Shown here one piece after another: positions 63,271-64,000 of a DNA stretch of 64,000 nucleotides. Source of the DNA: Sphingomonas phyllosphaerae (GTDB taxonomy: Bacteria > Pseudomonadota > Alphaproteobacteria > Sphingomonadales > Sphingomonadaceae). The position numbers were made by a program, and so were the translations under genes. The DNA is taken from NCBI GenBank assembly GCA_036946405.1, contig JAQIJC010000001.1:1185001-1249000 (forward strand). Reading direction: 5' to 3'. The first letter of the stretch is position 1. Each line of letters begins with the position of its first letter. The notes under the pieces were generated by a model. That model was not told the origin of the DNA, searched no databases, and worked only from the letters and a program-made list of their open reading frames with translations.

Positions 63271-64000
63271 GTGACCGCGGCCTCGATGGGGCGCCAGACG
63301 CGCCAGCTCACCAAGGGCTTCACGGCCCGCCTGACGGGCAAGGCCGAGCGCGGTGCCGACCGCAAGGTCCGCCGCAACAGCATCGACGTTGAGGACCGGC
63401 GCGCCCGCGTGTCGCGGCCGATCGGCGACGGCACAACGGCCGGCGCGATGGGCTGGATTGACTGCGTGTTGAAGGTGGTGGGTGAGCTGGACAACCAGCT
63501 GCGCGCCAAGGGCGGCGCTCGGCCGCTCGGACTGCACGGCCTGCGCGTGCTCGAGGCGCTGCTCGGCCGGCACGGCAAAATCGCAATCGACTTCAAGAGC
63601 GGCCGGATCGATCCAGCGTTAGACACGATCGCGAGCGCAGCGGGCGTGTCAAAGACCACGGTGGTGCGCGCGCTGGAGCGGCTGAAGAGCCTGAAGATCC
63701 TCGACTGGATCCGCCGGACCGAGAAGACGGGCAGGGATGGGCTGTTCGGCCCCCAGCGCCGGCAGGTGTCGAACGCGTACTTCTTCACGCCCGAGGCGCT
63801 GCCCGCACGGGTCGCCCAGCGCCTGCGCGACCTGCTCGCCCGAAAGCGGCTTCAACGAACAGGAACTGCCCCTGCGACGTCGCCGGTAGCGGCAGCCGAG
63901 CCGGCATGCCCGGATCTGCGCGACACGCTCGCCCGGATCAAGGCCGGGATCGCACGCCGCGATGAAGGAGTGAACGCGAGTCCACCATGCGGTCAGTATC
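63271..64000 (+). CDS. Winged-helix protein, Rep-like, partial (3' end beyond window)
   Basis: 243 codons visible and still open at the window edge. Starts at GTG 63271 with GGAGG 6 bases upstream, 16 bp after the integrase stop. Residues about 115-165 form a winged helix (TIASAAGVSKTTVVRALERL KSLKILDWIRRTEKTG) ending QRRQVSNAYFFTPEALPARV, which resembles the DNA-binding part of replication-initiator or HTH proteins of integrative and plasmid elements. The first 60 residues are basic and look disordered. Likely role: replication or control of the element (inference). The name is tentative. Confidence 0.6.
   Translation, partial: MTAASMGRQTRQLTKGFTARLTGKAERGADRKVRRNSIDVEDRRARVSRPIGDGTTAGAMGWIDCVLKVVGELDNQLRAKGGARPLGLHGLRVLEALLGRHGKIAIDFKSGRIDPALDTIASAAGVSKTTVVRALERLKSLKILDWIRRTEKTGRDGLFGPQRRQVSNAYFFTPEALPARVAQRLRDLLARKRLQRTGTAPATSPVAAAEPACPDLRDTLARIKAGIARRDEGVNASPPCGQY

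Overview
The window is a stretch of high-GC chromosome from an alphaproteobacterium, most likely a member of the Sphingomonadaceae (Sphingomonas or a close relative). Evidence: gene content and protein style typical of sphingomonads (ExbB with two ExbD paralogues, a nuoA-N operon continuing into birA-coaX-rnj, RNase J, DUF1467, DUF983, DUF2147), many GTG starts with 4-bp GTGA/ATGA coupling, and several families of intergenic palindromic repeats of the kind common in this group. The taxonomic call is an inference; there is no rRNA gene in the window.

Layout. 1-1015: partial OpgC-like membrane acyltransferase (minus). 1263-2414: a 53-aa small protein divergent from a GcvA-like LysR regulator with a perfect T-N11-A palindrome in front of it. 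2467-6515: parC and a PAS-GGDEF-EAL protein. 6485-9357 (minus): GNAT, then a coupled DUF1285-NUDIX-CCA transferase operon. 9478-11346: GST and folB (plus) converging on a secreted protein. 11572-14141: tonB-exbB-exbD-exbD ending in a strong terminator. 14324-16457: small secreted protein, a 650-bp non-coding gap, dcd (minus), NUDIX (plus). 16564-31338: complete 14-subunit complex I operon nuoABCDEFGHIJKLMN, running on into birA, coaX, rnj, DUF1467 and DUF983. 35399-38800 (minus): yajC-secD-secF and a Mth938-like protein. 38941-39017: tRNA-Pro(GGG). 39203-45522: Crp-family regulator, membrane protein, panB, TPR/YfgM-like protein, bamB, der, orphan Hpt. 45642-50000 (minus): bfd-bfr, DUF418 protein and purL. 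50427-53532 (minus): NPP-type phosphodiesterase, ArsC-like protein, phospholipase D. 53620-61521: lipoprotein, ychF, mntH, mtnP, DUF2147, degenerate GGDEF, AlkA-like glycosylase, ferredoxin, rlmB. 61740-61825: tRNA-Tyr(GTA). 61826-64000: left end of an integrated element with a P4-type tyrosine recombinase and a partial winged-helix/Rep-like gene.

How it fits together. Most of the window is core housekeeping: respiration (nuo), cofactor synthesis (birA, coaX, panB, folB), outer-membrane and protein export (bamB, secDF-yajC, ExbBD-TonB), tRNA and rRNA maturation (CCA enzyme, RlmB, RNase J, Der), purine synthesis and salvage (purL, mtnP), iron storage (bfr/bfd) and c-di-GMP signalling. The only clear accessory region is the tRNA-Tyr island at the right edge, which continues past the window, so its cargo cannot be judged here.

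Most notable: the integration site with helically phased TGGGGGCA repeats before the integrase; a BirA frame with no ATG, GTG or TTG start; a histidine-rich loop in NuoL; a hairpin that covers the bacterioferritin ribosome binding site; and a set of palindromic repeats placed almost exclusively next to stop codons, one fragment of which seems to lie inside nuoG. I did not find CRISPR arrays, insertion sequences, toxin-antitoxin pairs, biosynthetic clusters or a recognisable defence system.
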